Shown in pieces: positions 42,923 through 55,831 of a stretch of DNA of 64,000 nt. Numbering within the stretch: position 1 is the stretch's first letter; the number at the start of each line of letters is the position of its first letter. The notes under the pieces are model-generated. The model did no database searches. It was not told where the DNA came from and saw only the letters and a program-made list of their open reading frames with translations. The translations under genes and the position numbers were made by a program. The DNA comes from Phaeosaccion multiseriatum (Eukaryota > Ochrophyta, other classes): the NCBI GenBank assembly GCA_965112735.1, contig OZ218950.1, positions 2,976,001 through 3,040,000 on the forward strand, given 5' to 3'.

Positions 42923-45900
42923 TCACTGCTTGCGGGCCTTAAAGTCGAAACTCCACGGGCCCTCAACCTCGTAGGAGGCGTCGGACCCACTGAGAACCTG
43001 CTCGCGGCCGCGCAGGATGGGCTGTCCCGTGAAGGTGTTGTACTTGAGTTGCCTCGTCTCGCCCAGCACGCCCTGCCACTCGGTCAGGTCGGTGTCGGTG
43101 TCAGTGGGGTAGCCGACAATGAAAGTGTCTATGGAATGCGAGTGGCAACGTTCCACCTCTTGGCGATCTATCGTGTGCGCGTGTGGGGGGGGGTAACGGT
43201 CGTGTAACGGTCGGCGTCGGAGGAGCGTATGAGTTGGTCAGGTCGATAACATCCGAAGTCGAAGCCAAGCAAGGCAGGGGCAGGCAATTAGAGCTTCAAT
43301 TCGCAAGTCGCGGGCCTCCGAGGTCGGCCGGAGGACAAGGTATGTCAGGTGTGTATCGGGACAAACACCGGCAAGAAATCAAGAAGCCTCACGTGGGATG
43401 GGAAACGCAACAGCCACGCCCTCTGGAATCAAAATTAATGCAAGCCAATTGAAGCAGATTACTCACACTCAATGTGGAAGTCGAAGGAGTCCACCGTCTC
43501 GATGTAGACGGAGGCCCAGCCGCCGTTCTTTTGGTACAGCTCGCCGGTCTTCATCTTTTCGTCGTACCAAGGCAGGCAGGCCGCCCCGTCCTCGAACTTG
43601 GACAGGCGAGAGTGAACGAGGGCCAGCGCATCATGGCCTGAGGGATCAAGATCCGTCTACGGCGGGCGAGTAAAAGGGACAAAGTTAAGCACCAGTTACT
43701 TACACATATACACGAAGGTATCAACTTCCGTCAGGGGTGTTCGCTGTGTGTACAAAGACGAGCAAGAAAGGCTTCCCTCCTTGTGCGGCTTTGAGCGAGA
43801 GCGGCTACGTCGTGCGTGCTTGCCTGCGTCACTTGATTTCGACTCACCCACTCACCCACTCACTCACTCACTCACTCACTCACTCACCAGCCGGCGGCGC
43901 CGCTCTAGGAGCTTCGCCTCAGTCAAACGCTTCTTCTCGGTGAGCAGGTCGTTCTCCATATGCACGTCTCGCTTGTAGGTGCACGGGCCGTACGCGTTGA
44001 ATACATACATTAGTCCCCCTCCGCTGAGGGCATAGGCGCCAGGCTTGGTGATGATCTCCTCGTTGAGCACAACGCGCAGGTTGCCCTCGGCCAGACAGGA
44101 CTCCACCTCTTCGTCGAGCGGGCAGCCGGGGAAGAAGACGTCCCTGTCCATCACCTCGATAAGGACGCGGTCCGCCACGGAACCGTCTTTGTTCTTGAGC
44201 GACATGGCGTTGGCAGTGAAGTACGTCTGAGGCAGGCAGGTGGGTGGGGGAGGAGGAGGAGGAGGAGGAGGAAGAGGAAACAAAAACAGCAAAATCAGTG
44301 TAGGAAGCAGAAAGAGACTCTGTAGTCCGAGGACAAGCAGGTAGCGCAACTCACTCACCGGGTTGAGGCCATTCTCACACTCCAGGAAGGCATTCAGCTT
44401 CCAGTTCAGGTCAACCCTGGGACTCGTAATTCCATTGTACCAGCGCTCGTCACGCCCCTCAAAGAGAAATACTTGCTGCTGAAGACCGAAGATCATGGGA
44501 TCCCCACTGCCGCCTGGATTGTTGATGTCGTCGTTGTCTGTGAGGATGGTCACTGAGGAAAGGTCGGAGGTGCACACTGCCTCAGTGGTACACACGATGG
44601 CCTCCACCCGCAGCGCTCTCCCCACCGGGGCAGTGTCTAAGGGGGTGTACGTGCACTGGGAGGTGTTGCATCCTTCCCCTTCCAGCTGGACGCCGTCCAC
44701 AAGCCAGCGGTACAGCGCAGGCTGGGCATCCCCGCTCGCCTGGGCTTGGAACGTTACTGAATCTACGCCCATAGGCTTGGCGATGGTGTAAGGCTCTCCT
44801 GCGTCCAGCATCAGAGGTTTCCGATCCCCCTGATGACAACCGATCAGATCAGATCATGGGGTGAGGCAAGCAAGCGAAGCACACACGCACAAAATTATAT
44901 GTGGCGGAGTGCGGGAGGGGGGGGGGCACAGGCTGGGAATACGCTATACAGCTATGCATCCATGTGTTTCCCACTCTCTCCCTCCCCCTCTGCACCATGA
45001 CTTCTTCTCGGTGTTCCCTCTACCCCCCCTCTCTCTGCTCTACCCACTCGCTCCTGTCTCTCCCTCTCTCCCCCTCGCCCTCTTCCTCTCTCACCCCATG
45101 CCTCTCTCTCCCCTCCTCTCTTTCCGCCCATGCATGTCGCACCCCCCTCCTCTCTACCACCGCTCTGCTGCTCTCTCTCACCGCATCGCCCGACCGACCT
45201 CACCCATACCCCTCTAGCTGCCCTGTACCTCACCTGTCCAGCCGGCGGTGGGGGCGGCGACTCCACGGTCAGCATAGTCTCGGCTTGACTGCAGAGCTTG
45301 GCCGTGTTGCAAGCCTCAAGGCTGACCTCGAGCACCCCTACCTCAAAGGCCAGGAAGGTGCACACGAGGCCTTCGCAGCCGAGATTTCGATCTGCGACAA
45401 GCCAGCCCAGGACCATCTCCCTCCCGTCCGGATCGTAGGTGCCGCTCGCGTCGAACGTTACGGAATCGCCGTATTGGGCCGTGTATGGCGCGTCCTCGAA
45501 CGTGACAACGGGCACCTGCGAGTGCGGGAGGGAGGTGTGGGGCGGGGGGTGCGGCACGGGCGGGGGATCAGGGCAGGGGAGGGAGAAGAGAAGAGGCAAG
45601 AGAGGCAAAAGGAAAAGAGAAGAGAACAAAAGTAGCTAGGCAAAAAGCTTCTTGTTGTCCTCTCTCTTTCTGTGTGTGTGTCCGCGCAGCCGAAGCAGCC
45701 AGCAGAAGCAACTTACGCTGAAGGTTATATTAGTGGGACGTCCGGGCTCGTCGAGGCCGACAAGAGGAGCAAGGCCTCCGTAGTCTTCCAGGGCAGCCTC
45801 AAACGTTAGTGGGATTTCGGCCGGTCTCTCCTCGGGTGGAATGTCATCGGGCCTGTCGCACAGAGGCAAGATAAGAGTCAGGAGTGCGTACAGCAGGATG

Positions 45901-47916
45901 CTCCGCAGAGGAGATGAAGGAGAGTCAACCAAAGCTTCTTGCTTCGCCAAGTGAGTGAATCACGGCCGGCCGCTGACTTCGACGAGCAGTCCAACCATTA
46001 CCCCCCCCCCCCCCCCCAAACTAAACTCACTCTCTGCTCTCGAACTCGGTCTTGATGAGCTGGATCAAGTTTTCGTCAGCCTCCTTGTCGGAGGCAGGAA
46101 CTGAATCGGTGGCTAGGGACGGCAGCACATTTCAGGACGAGGAGGGAGAATGAGGCTTGTTTCAATTGCCAGAGAAGACAGCGGAAGGAGTATAGCGAAG
46201 CAAAAGTGAAAGCAAACATGCACCCCTTGTTCCCCACTCTCCTCTCTCGCAACCTCCCTCATCTGGTGAGTCTCACCATTTTCCCACTTATTCTCGAACA
46301 CTTCCTCGTTGAGTAAGTCCAAGGAAGTTCTTCTTCTTTGACTCTGCAGCAACAAAGCTCTTCTCTTTCTTCTTTGACTTTGCAGCGCCTCTTGCCGCTG
46401 CTCCTGCTGCTCCAGGCTCTCCTGGCGCTGTGGTGTTGTTGCCTGCCCAGACTCTGGTGGTTGACTGTCAGGGCCTTGGGAAGAGGGACTAACAGAGGCA
46501 CCCTCGACTTCCTCCACTTCCTCCACCCCCGTAAGCCGCCTCGAAGAAGTGTAGCTGTTGTTGGGGTCTATCTGGTCGCAGTCCGTGTCGCAGCTCAAAG
46601 TGGGGTCGCAGCAGGTATTCTGTTGTCCGAATCCGTCCCTGGGGTCTTCGTATTCCCTGCATTCGTTGAAGTCGATGAGAGGGTAGGGGTATTGCTCCTC
46701 GTTGTCAAACCTGTTGTGGAAGGTATAATCATAGTGATACCCCGGCCCAAAATACTCGGAGTTTGAGTAAAAGGTGAAACTGATGCTCGCGAGTGATGTA
46801 ACGCAAGGCTTCGAAAAGAAGGCCATGCACGGAGGGGAGGGCGGGAAAGATAAAGAGCAACAAAAGAAGGGAATGACGGACGTCAGAGTTGGCTTGTGCC
46901 CCCGCCGTCACTGCCGCCCAAGACAGCGTCGGAAAGTCGTACTTTCAGCCCCTAGTAGATATCCACCAAAGTTCTCGATCCCCCCACAGAGTAGCCAAGT
47001 CAGTCCACCGGTCAAGCAACAACTTGCTTGATACTTACGATGCAATAGAAGTCAGCGTCATGCAGGGGCGTGGGCTGAGCCTCCCCCTGGATCTCCAATA
47101 CCGCTCGAGGCACGCAAATGTTGGTGTCGGAGCAACACGGGCGGTCTGCATCGGGGTTGCAACCGTGAAATTGAATGCCACATTTCTGGCACGTACGTCG
47201 TCGGGATCCTGGGTCGGCACCTGGGACAACCGCACAGGTCATGTCGCCGCAGCACCATTGCCCTTGAGCCTCGAGACCCCATCGCGGCCCCGTCTGAGTT
47301 TCCAGGTTAGCTCCAGGGTACTCTTCTTCAAAGAGAGCGGCAAGGTCTTCTCCCGACTCAAGGCCGCCACTACACTCCTGCCCTTCCGTTTTGCATCCCT
47401 GCTTGGGCGGAAGGCGGAGGGTGGAAGGGGGTAGGGGCGGATGGCAGACAGGGGAAACAATCCGAGAGTGAGCGAGCGCACAATACGGTGTGTACGGAGA
47501 ATAGCGCATGGCCAAGCTAACCGCAGACACGGCCAGGCATAAGGGCAGGCATAAGGGCAGGCAGGCAGGCAGGCAGGCAGGCAGGTAGCACCAACCATGT
47601 CCCTCACCACTCACAACTCACCAGCAAGGAGACGCCAAGTGTGTTGAGCAGTCCCCCGAATTCCTCTCGCGACTTGTCCTGGTTGGCTTGCTGGGCGTCC
47701 GTTAGCCCGTTGCCTTCGATAACAACCCCCTCTCCTTCGATGAAGCTTAGGAGGTCTTGTATCTTGGTGTTGATTTCATCACTCACTTCGCTCGCCAGAT
47801 CGCCGATATCTGTTGCCCACGTATGGCACAGGGACGTCTCAAGGGTGAGGGGCGAAGTGCCCATGTCGGCCTCCAGCTGTGCGTTCCAGACCCCCAACCG
47901 GAAGAGAGAAAGGGCC

Positions 47917-47974
<58 letters not shown>

Positions 47975-50900
47975 AGGGTGAGGGGATGAGAACTTTTGGG
48001 GTCGGCCTTACCTACCCCAGCGCGGCGGGACGATAGCTATATCCAACTCACCTCAGCCGAGATTGTAAAGAGCTGTAAAGGACCAGAGTCTATCCCGCCC
48101 ACGAACTCGAACGCCAACGCAACTTCAAAGGGTACTCTTCCTCCAGTCAGCAAGTTAAAGTTAATCCCCGCTCCGACCACGGTGCTCCACCCAGCCAGTT
48201 TGTCTGATCCAAGAATTGCCATGGAGACAGCCGCACCACTCGACGGGCCTACCCCGTCTCCAATGGTTCTCGACATACACGTGGAAAAGGTCGCAACCAA
48301 CTTCTGTTTATCCCCTCGGAGGAGACTCAAGGGGTCTTCAAAGAGACTCAAGGGGTCTCTGAAAACATCGAGAAGGGAAGTGCCGCTGTCCAACCAAAAG
48401 CCGATGGTGAAATCGATATCGTTTGCCGCGAAGGCAGCAGCTATATCGACGTCCTCGACGTTACTTTCCCTGAAACTACGCGTCGCGAGCAGGGCGGTGT
48501 GAAACCGGTTGGTCCATAGCGATCCCAAACCAATGGTGAACTCAATGCCCCCCATGCCGAGCAAGAAGCCTAGGCAGGCAGTGCAGGCAAGGGGCAGGAC
48601 AATGATATGGCAAGATGAAATGGCAAGCACATAACAATAGAGTATTCAGACACGGGCGACGTTCTTCCCCTGGACCCCTTCCTTAGCTAGTAGCGGTATA
48701 TAATAAAGCAAGAGGAACAACAGCCTCCCCTGAGACGTACCGGGGCCAAGCATAGACAAGGGGCCCAGCCCCTGACCCACGGCGTTCCAGGGACTCAAAA
48801 AGAGAGTTACGAGCATTGCTACCGCGTAGAAGTTGCCGCAGTCGCGAGGCTCTAACCCGGCCAGCGGACGCGGATCGTCCATGACCTTGTTCCATGGAGG
48901 GTTGCCCCCCAGCCAGGCAAACGTGGGCACTATTTCCTTGTACATGAAGAGAAATGTGTCCGCCTGGCATGCACCGAAAGATTGAATCTCCGACTGAAAG
49001 CCGAGAGGGGGAGGGCACGTTAGTGGGGGGTGGGGGGGCGTATCTTCCAACTTCCAAGCAAGGATCACCCGCCCTCAATTCATAGCTACTTACGTACCTG
49101 CATCCAGTCCACCACATGCCCCAGAAGGTCTTTAAATCCGTTTTTGATCGGTGGTGGTGCGCTCGTCATGTTCTCGTTGACCCCATCATCCTTGAAATAA
49201 CTGATGACTCCCTGAATAGTCTTGCAGACGCTCTGTGCGGGACCACCACGCAGAGAGATGCAAAAAAAGAGGCGAGACATACAGAGAGAAAAGGGGAGGA
49301 GGCTCAGACACACTGGCTGCAGCTAGTAAGCTCAGACAAACAAACAACAACTCGTTAGTGGGAGGAGGATCTCATACACAGCAGATAGAGAGTTAGTGGG
49401 AGGGGGCTAGGCTCGCCTCGCCTCGCCTCGCCTCGAGCCCCACGCACGTGCCTCCATTGGCCCCGCCTTTTAACTTACGTTACACACTCCCTTGGTTTGC
49501 TCGCAGAAATCTCCGCATTCTTGTTCGAGATCTAAGAGTGGAGTGACCGTTGCACTTGTACAGTCTCCCCGTGTACGTTCGCACCAATTGATGCAGTTTT
49601 GCTGGCCACCACAATAGGACTTGCACTGTGTAAAGCAACTGGAATAGGACGGGTTGGGAGGGGATAGGTTAGCATGGTTGGGGTGGAGAGAGCTGCTTAG
49701 CTAGAACACATGAGGAGAAAATGTGGGCGTGTTGCAACCAAAAGGGCTCGGGTTCACAGCAAAGTTGGAGTTCGCGCCGCGTGTACATGTGTGTGCTATT
49801 TACTTACGGTTGTCCGTCGCAGCTTGTAATACCCTGGTCGCAATCTTCCGTGCGGACACAACTGCGGTCACAGCTGCGCGTGCATCCCGAGTCACAGTTC
49901 CTCCCTAAAAAGTTGCAGCCTGCAGAGCAGACGGGAGGGAAGCAGCGTGTTCGTTAGTCTATGAAGGGCAAGAAGACGAAGAAAGTTGTTGCGCCCAACT
50001 CACCCGTAAGGCAGCCCCGGTCACAACCTCGGAAGCAGCGCCCGCCATGATCGCAGCTCAGAATCTTGCTCCCGTCACAGTCTCCTGTGAGATAGGAGAA
50101 TGGGCGGGAAGCTTTGTGAGGAGAAGAGAAGGATGCTTGCCGCAGAGGGGGCCCCAGTTCAGTGGACGAAATCACTCACGGGTACAAGAGCCATTACAGG
50201 AACAGCGTTTTCCCCCAATCTTGCAGGGTGCTGCGCAAAGATCGGCAGCGAGGTTGCAGACGCCTTCTGCTAGTTCTGCTGCCACGCCTAACGCTTCACA
50301 TCCAGCTTCGCATACATATGCGATGCCGTCGCATACGTCGGAGCATTCCGAGGAAATCTCTTCCAACTTTCGGTGCGGGTGGTGCATGGGGTCATCGTCG
50401 TCCTCTCCATGCTCGTTGTACGTCTTCGCCGTTGCCCTCTCCTCCTCTGGGAGGCTGAGACGTCGTCGGGAACGCTGGACCATCCTGGAAACATGCGGCC
50501 ACGCACACAGCCAGTTCAAAGATCAAGAACAGAGATGCATGGTGGAGAGTGAGAGAGAAGGGAGGGAGGGAGGTGCGAGTGGTGGGCAGACATACATGGC
50601 TCGCCGCATGCCTTCTTCCCCCCGACCCATCCCCGCCCAGCCAAACTCAGCCCCCACTCACGATTTCATGACGGGGTACTCGATGCCGCTTATGCGTGGG
50701 TTCTCCACTTCCTCCAATATCTTGCGCGTCATGTCATCGAAGTCTCTTTGTAGTCGCTTCGCGGCGGACTTGCTTCCGCTGCTGGCGTCAGGACCGAGCT
50801 TCCGTCGCGGGCCGTTTTGGTGTATGTTCGCGTCGAATTTCGAGTGTTGGAAAACGTCTTCGAGAGGACAATACGGAGGCCGAATCGAATCGATGATCTC

Positions 50901-53866
50901 TCGCTGGTGGTGTTCGATGGCGTCTCCGTTGTCCTCTGCTTCTCTCTTGAGCCCTCCCAGTCGGTCAGCTCGTATCGCCCACTCGCTATACTCAGACAGG
51001 TTGAGACGGACAGGGAGAAGGAGAGAGGATTAAACAACGAGGTGCGTGCGTGCGTGTGTGAGGTGGGGTGGGGTGGGAGGGGGATGTGGCATGGATTGCA
51101 CCTCAAGTATGCCGTATGGACAAATGTACAACTGGACCTCCTTCACTTCACTCACGCGTCTGTCAGCAGCAGAGTGACGGCTCCTTGTAGACGCCGGCCT
51201 CGCTCGTCGGTCATAGCGGACAAGAAGGCCTGCAGGAAGGTGTCGAGGGCCTTTTCGGAGTCGTTTGTCGCCTCGCCAAGATAGGGCAATGTCTTCTCAA
51301 GACCGTACTGCTCGTTGGCCAGTTGGTCCTCCACGTTGTTGACTGCCTCGCATGCGCGTGGGGTCAGCTCGGAAACCATCTTGGAGAGGGCGTCGGTCAA
51401 GTACGTGATGGCGAACGAAGAACACGATTGCTCTTCGTCAGCGTCAGGTGCCATCTGCGAGGCAGCAGCTGTCGTGGCACAAGGCAGGATGGAAGTGGGA
51501 AGAACGCGCCGCCAGCCCAGACCCTCAACCGGCGAGTGCACAATCTTGTCGATGGCGCGGAAGGCGGCAGCGTAGAGCCGGGGCTCGACAGAGACCTCCT
51601 GGCTGTACGACTGCGAGAGAGAGGGGGGGCGGGGGGTGGGGGGGTTTATACAGGGGTTATTAAGGGCGAGATCTTGCAGGCAGACACGCTAGATGATATG
51701 GGACTGTGCCCCCTTTTCAAACAAGAACAGTCTGACAAAGGAAACGTCAACGACAGCCAGACCAACATAGTGCACTCTGCCACATCGCCTCTTCGACGGG
51801 TTGGAGCCGAGCAGCCACCACAAGCGAGTCGGGGGGGGGGAGGGGGGGCAAGTCTCACGTACCAAGAGGGAAGCACGGAGGAGGTCACCAAAGGCGAGGT
51901 TGTCACGGTGGAGGGCGAGGGTCACGTGGGTAGAGACATTGTACCCTCGAGACGTCTTCAGCAGTGGCGAAGAGGGCCGGCAACAGGTATGCGCAGTGGG
52001 CACGCAGATAGGGGAGGGAGGAAGGGGTTAGGGAGGGAACGCACAAAGGACACACGGAGGAATGGGAACAGTTGATGGATCGAAGGAAGCAAAGGAAAGG
52101 AGGGATGGAAGGAAGGAGGGAAGGCGAGCAGGAAGGAAGGGACGGCGGAAGGGAGGGTACATGGATGAGAGGGAGACAGGGAAGGGAGAGAGGCAAGAGA
52201 AGGAAGAAAGGGAAGGACGCAAGGAAGGGATGGAGAGTGGGTGGGAGGGCAGGAGTGAGGGCGGCCGGAGGGTGGACTAGGAGGGAGGGAAGGAGAAAGG
52301 GAAGGAGGGAAGCAAGGGCGGAAGAGGGGAAGAAAAGGAAGAGAGAAAGGGAAGGAAGGAAGGAAGGAAGGAAGGAAGGAAGAGGCAGAGGAAGGGAGAA
52401 GAAGCGAGCGAAGGGAGAGAAGAAAGAAAGGAACGATGGAACGACGGAAGTGGGCTTACCGTGGCCGAGTGTACGATGCCCTTGGGGAGGTAAAGCGAGT
52501 CCCCGACAGTCATGCTGACATTCGAGCAGCGCATCGAGTCTCGAATGAGGTGCGTCGTGCAGCCCTCGATGGACCCCATCTTTGCCTCCATCTGAGTCAC
52601 GAAAGGGGAGAGACAGAGGACAGGGAGAGAGAGAGAGATGATTAGCATCGACGACTAAACCTCAACCACTCTGGACAGCAGCAAAAGCAAGAGCAGGCAC
52701 AGCAAAAAGATCAGAGTCTAGCCTATGGGTGATGAAGGGAGGGAGTTGGTTGTTATGTGTGCAACTTTCCTTCCTCACCATATCGGAGAAGTCTGCCGCT
52801 GTAAAGGGGTGGGAAGGGTACTTGCTGCGCTCCTGCGAGAGGCGCCACGACACGAGACGAAGGGTGGGTGGTGTGGCGGGGAGGGGGGAGAGCAAGAGGG
52901 ACATTTAGCGAGCAAACGACAGGGAGGATTGCCACTTTGCAAGTGGTCAAAGCATTGGGTTGACAGACAGAGGTGCGAAGGGTATAGAGGACGAGGACGA
53001 GGCAGGATGAAGGTCAGACATGACTGGCTGTGGCAAGATAGAGTCAGAAAGACCGATATTCATCTCGACAGTTCTCGCTCCCTGGCGCCTTGCTTGCCCC
53101 CCCCCCCCGCGCGCCCCTCCCCCACCTCCCCATTCACACCCCCCTGTTTCGCGCTCTCTCACCTCCTGGAGATCAGCGAAGGGCATGCAGAGCTCCCACT
53201 CTTTCTTGCCCTGCAGCTGCACCACGAAGACATCGTACATGTCTGTGTGCGGCTTGAGCGCCACTGCTTCAGGGCCGGAGTGATCTGTGTGTGGCAAATC
53301 GCGAGGGAGAAAAAAAGAAAAAGGGGTTCAGAGAATGCACGAGTCTACTACCAGAGCTCTGCGCTCATGGTGCGTTGTAGGTCTCCTTTGTTGGCAATTG
53401 GCTCTCGCCTCTGCGTCTGATAACGTTCTGTGGCGGATACTCAGTTACACCCTTTACACCCTGCTGTCAATGGCACTGCACACTGTCCTGCTCGGGAGGA
53501 AAGACAAAAAGGTGAAAGGAAAACACTCCAAGAACGCCGTGGCGGACTTACAAACGTTCATGCTGGTGGTGGGGTGGGTCGGGTGCGGTAGACAGACAGA
53601 GAGCGCCGATCATGTCGGGGACGTAGGCAGGGGCAGATGGGTGGACAGAGTGGCAGGCCGGCAGGCATACGCAGGGGGGGAGACAGGGAGAAGGGGGGGG
53701 GGGGGAGGGAGGAAGAAAGAGCAGGAGGAAGAAGCGGAAGGGAGGAGAGGCGGGTGAGCGAGACGACATGCAATGCGTAAGCCATGTTTCCCGGGGCGGA
53801 AGTCTGGCTGGCAGCCCGGCATACAGGCCGCAAGCAAGTGGGCAGACAGACAGGCAGGCCGGCCGG

Positions 53867-53901
<35 letters not shown>

Positions 53902-54748
53902 ACACGTAGGCTGGCAGGAGGCCAGATATACACCCCCAACACTACAGGACCCACTTCGTCAGGCAATAAGTCAAGACACGACACTTGCTACGGGGGGGGG
54001 GTTCTCGCTATGACGTCGAGGAAGAGATACGACCGAGGAAGAGAGACAGAGACAGATAGACAGAGAGAAAGAGAGAGTGAGTGTGTGTGAGAGAAAGAGG
54101 AGGGCGCGCGCTTACCTCACAGGAAGGCTGAGCTGCTCCTGGAGCTCGCGGTGGAACTTCTGAAGCTGACTCGACATGCTCGCCTCGTTCTGAACCGTGA
54201 TGACCGCGGAGCCTTTCCTGTCCTCCTCGACGAACTTCACAAAGGCCTCGTACGTCATATCTGCGGGCATGGCCGTGCTGCTTCCCCAGCTCCTGAACTG
54301 GACCTCGTTCTGGCGGATGAGGGGCTCCAGGTCACGCTGGGTGGGAAGCAGCAGTGCGGACGGGCAGCAGGCAGGGAGGGAAGGGTTAAGAGTTGGCCTG
54401 GTACCAGCCCGTGTGTGTGGCTGGGCATCTTTCCTCACCTCAGCAACAGAAAGCGGGAAGGTGTTCACCAGAACCGTGGATCCGGAGGCCGACACGCCCA
54501 GACCGCCATTGTACAACGCGTGGGTGCTGCTCTTCCAAGCACCATCAGCCGCAGTAGCAGCGGCCGAAGTGCTATTGGCGTCCAAGTATGCCTGAGTCAC
54601 GGAAGCTCTGCCCAAGGCACTGCGATGCAGGAAATGCGCCCCGTACTTGCTCTCAAAGAAGGTGGAGACCTTCGAGGGGCCTCCTACGAGGTAGGAGAGG
54701 GCACTGAACCTCGCCCCCTCGGAATCAATTGCTGGTGGGAACTGTTGT

Positions 54749-54780
<32 letters not shown>

Positions 54781-54922
54781 ACCTTTCCAGCGCGTCTGGG
54801 AGGTCAGGGGGGTACAAATACTTTGCATGAGCGATCATGTTCCACGGACCAAGTGAAGGCACACCAGTGATGCAGCAAAGAAGGGGGAGGAGCGCAGGAA
54901 GGGGTTTTACGCAGTTCTTCAT
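42923..54922 (-). CDS. Giant secreted cupin(JmjC-like)-Cys-rich-PKD protein, 27 exons
   Basis: Exon spans from the 5' end: 54922-54783, 54703-54439, 54336-54116, 53562-53552, 53284-53163, 52832-52779, 52591-52460, 51955-51863, 51610-51156, 50985-50662, 50484-50180, 50084-50004, 49919-49808, 49638-49479, 49232-49098, 48993-48741, 48569-48052, 47876-47622, 47398-47039, 46808-46277, 46112-46031, 45852-45717, 45515-45234, 44829-44359, 44226-43888, 43656-43467, 43167-42923. The 6,273 nt form one frame of 2,090 residues. It has a signal peptide (MKNCVKPLPALLPLLCCITG), an NO66/MINA-like cupin core with Fe(II) ligands in KPHTDMYDVF (H225, D227) and LPKGIVHSA (H312), and a Cys-rich segment (~645-830). 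A hydrophobic middle follows, then a PKD-like domain (~1585-1670, YGDSVTFDASGTYDPDG) and a tail with 'QQVFLFEGRDERWYNG', faintly like root-cap/LEA proteins. It is probably exported. Oxygenase activity is inferred from the ligands. Confidence 0.82.
47921..47971. repeat. (CA)n microsatellite in intron
   Basis: About 25 pure CA units sit in the intron between exons 48569-48052 and 47876-47622 of the giant gene. Confidence 0.9.
52060..52450. repeat. GGAA/GGGA-rich purine tract in intron
   Basis: Nearly 400 bases of AAGG, GGGA and GGAA units fill the intron between exons 52591-52460 and 51955-51863 of the giant gene. The sense (minus) strand is all pyrimidine-rich. Open frames here are artefacts. 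Confidence 0.85.
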
Positions 54923-55502
54923 GGGGGCAAAGTGAAGAATTCAGACCCAAGTCACACGAGGGGCGCTCCTTCTTACATGGTGAGCGGATGGGGAGAAACC
55001 GAAGGAAGCTGGAGGACTTCCTGCTGCTGGCGAGGGCAATCCGAAGAGGTAAAGCACGAGCGTGCTAAACAACACACGGGACCGAGAGCGCGCCCGCTCA
55101 CCAACGTGGGAACCTCTCCCAGGCATGCTAGACATACCAACAATGATGAGTGCCCTCCCTGCGCACCAGTGCAGTATGTTCCCTCTACCCCCCCCCCCGA
55201 TCCCCCCCTACCCATATTTATATGCGGCATTTCTGTAAGAGGTGGAATTCATATATATTACACCCTTAAGGTGGAATTCATATGATACGTCGACAACTGT
55301 GACTTTCTTTCCCTGCGCACCATCTCCACCACCACCGCCATATGTTCTCTCTACCCCTATGGTAATTTCTTTCCCTTGCGCTGAGTGCTGCCTGCGCTTG
55401 ACGAGGAGCTTGAAGAGCTTATGTTTTTATTTTTTATTTTTTAATTTAATTTTTTTAATTTTTAATTCCCTTTTTTTCTTTTTCCGCTCGGTTTCGAATG
55501 GT

Positions 55503-55760
55503 TTCGGCTCCACCGCACGGCTTCTCTGGCCCCCCGATAAGCAGAAGCCTGAGGCGGCCTGCGGCCGAAAGCAAGAAGCCCGGGGCTGGGCTGCGGCCAG
55601 AAGCCTGCATAATCTCCCCCCGCCCCCCCCCCCCTCCCCCGAGCCCCCATGAGAAGCCTGAAGCCCGCCCAGCAGACCGCTGGCCTGCGGCGAAAAGCCC
55701 GCGTTGGCCTGCGGCCAGAAGCCCGAAGCCTGGAGGGGGCTATGGCCCAGAAGCCTCGCT
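55503..55760. repeat. 'agaagcc'-word repeat, relative of foldback elements
   Basis: This is dense in AGAAGCC, GAAGCCC and CTGCGGCC words and opens with TTCGGCTCCA, the first ten bases of the 17869 element's TIR. It lacks a clear closing inverted terminus, so it looks like a decayed or composite copy of the family seen at 17704 and 27201. Confidence 0.45.
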
Positions 55761-55831
55761 CGGCGCCCCAGAGCAAATGCGGAGACTGGATGGTACACCC
55801 CCCCCCCGCCATGGAACTAGTTAGTGCAAAG
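55761..55831. repeat. Dispersed repeat shared with 29152-29222
   Basis: Both copies read CGCCCCAGAGCAAATGCGGA, then GACTGGAT, and end ATGGAACTAGT...GCAAAGG. The middle has diverged. At 29152 the copy lies within the first exon of the Sfi1-like gene. Confidence 0.7.

Noticed and set aside
47521-47590. GGCA-repeat resembling a CRISPR-like array
   Set aside because: The unit is four bases with no spacers; it is a tetranucleotide microsatellite in an intron.
42923-50484. Separate gene beginning at the in-frame Met of the exon 50484-50180
   Set aside because: That Met follows a CAG acceptor, and the preceding exon's phase (TC|G) fits exactly. Upstream exons join in phase back to the signal peptide, so one gene is the simpler reading.
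52060-52520. Plus-strand Lys/Arg/Gly-rich open frame of ~150 codons
   Set aside because: It is a purine microsatellite inside an intron of the minus-strand giant gene and has no codon structure.
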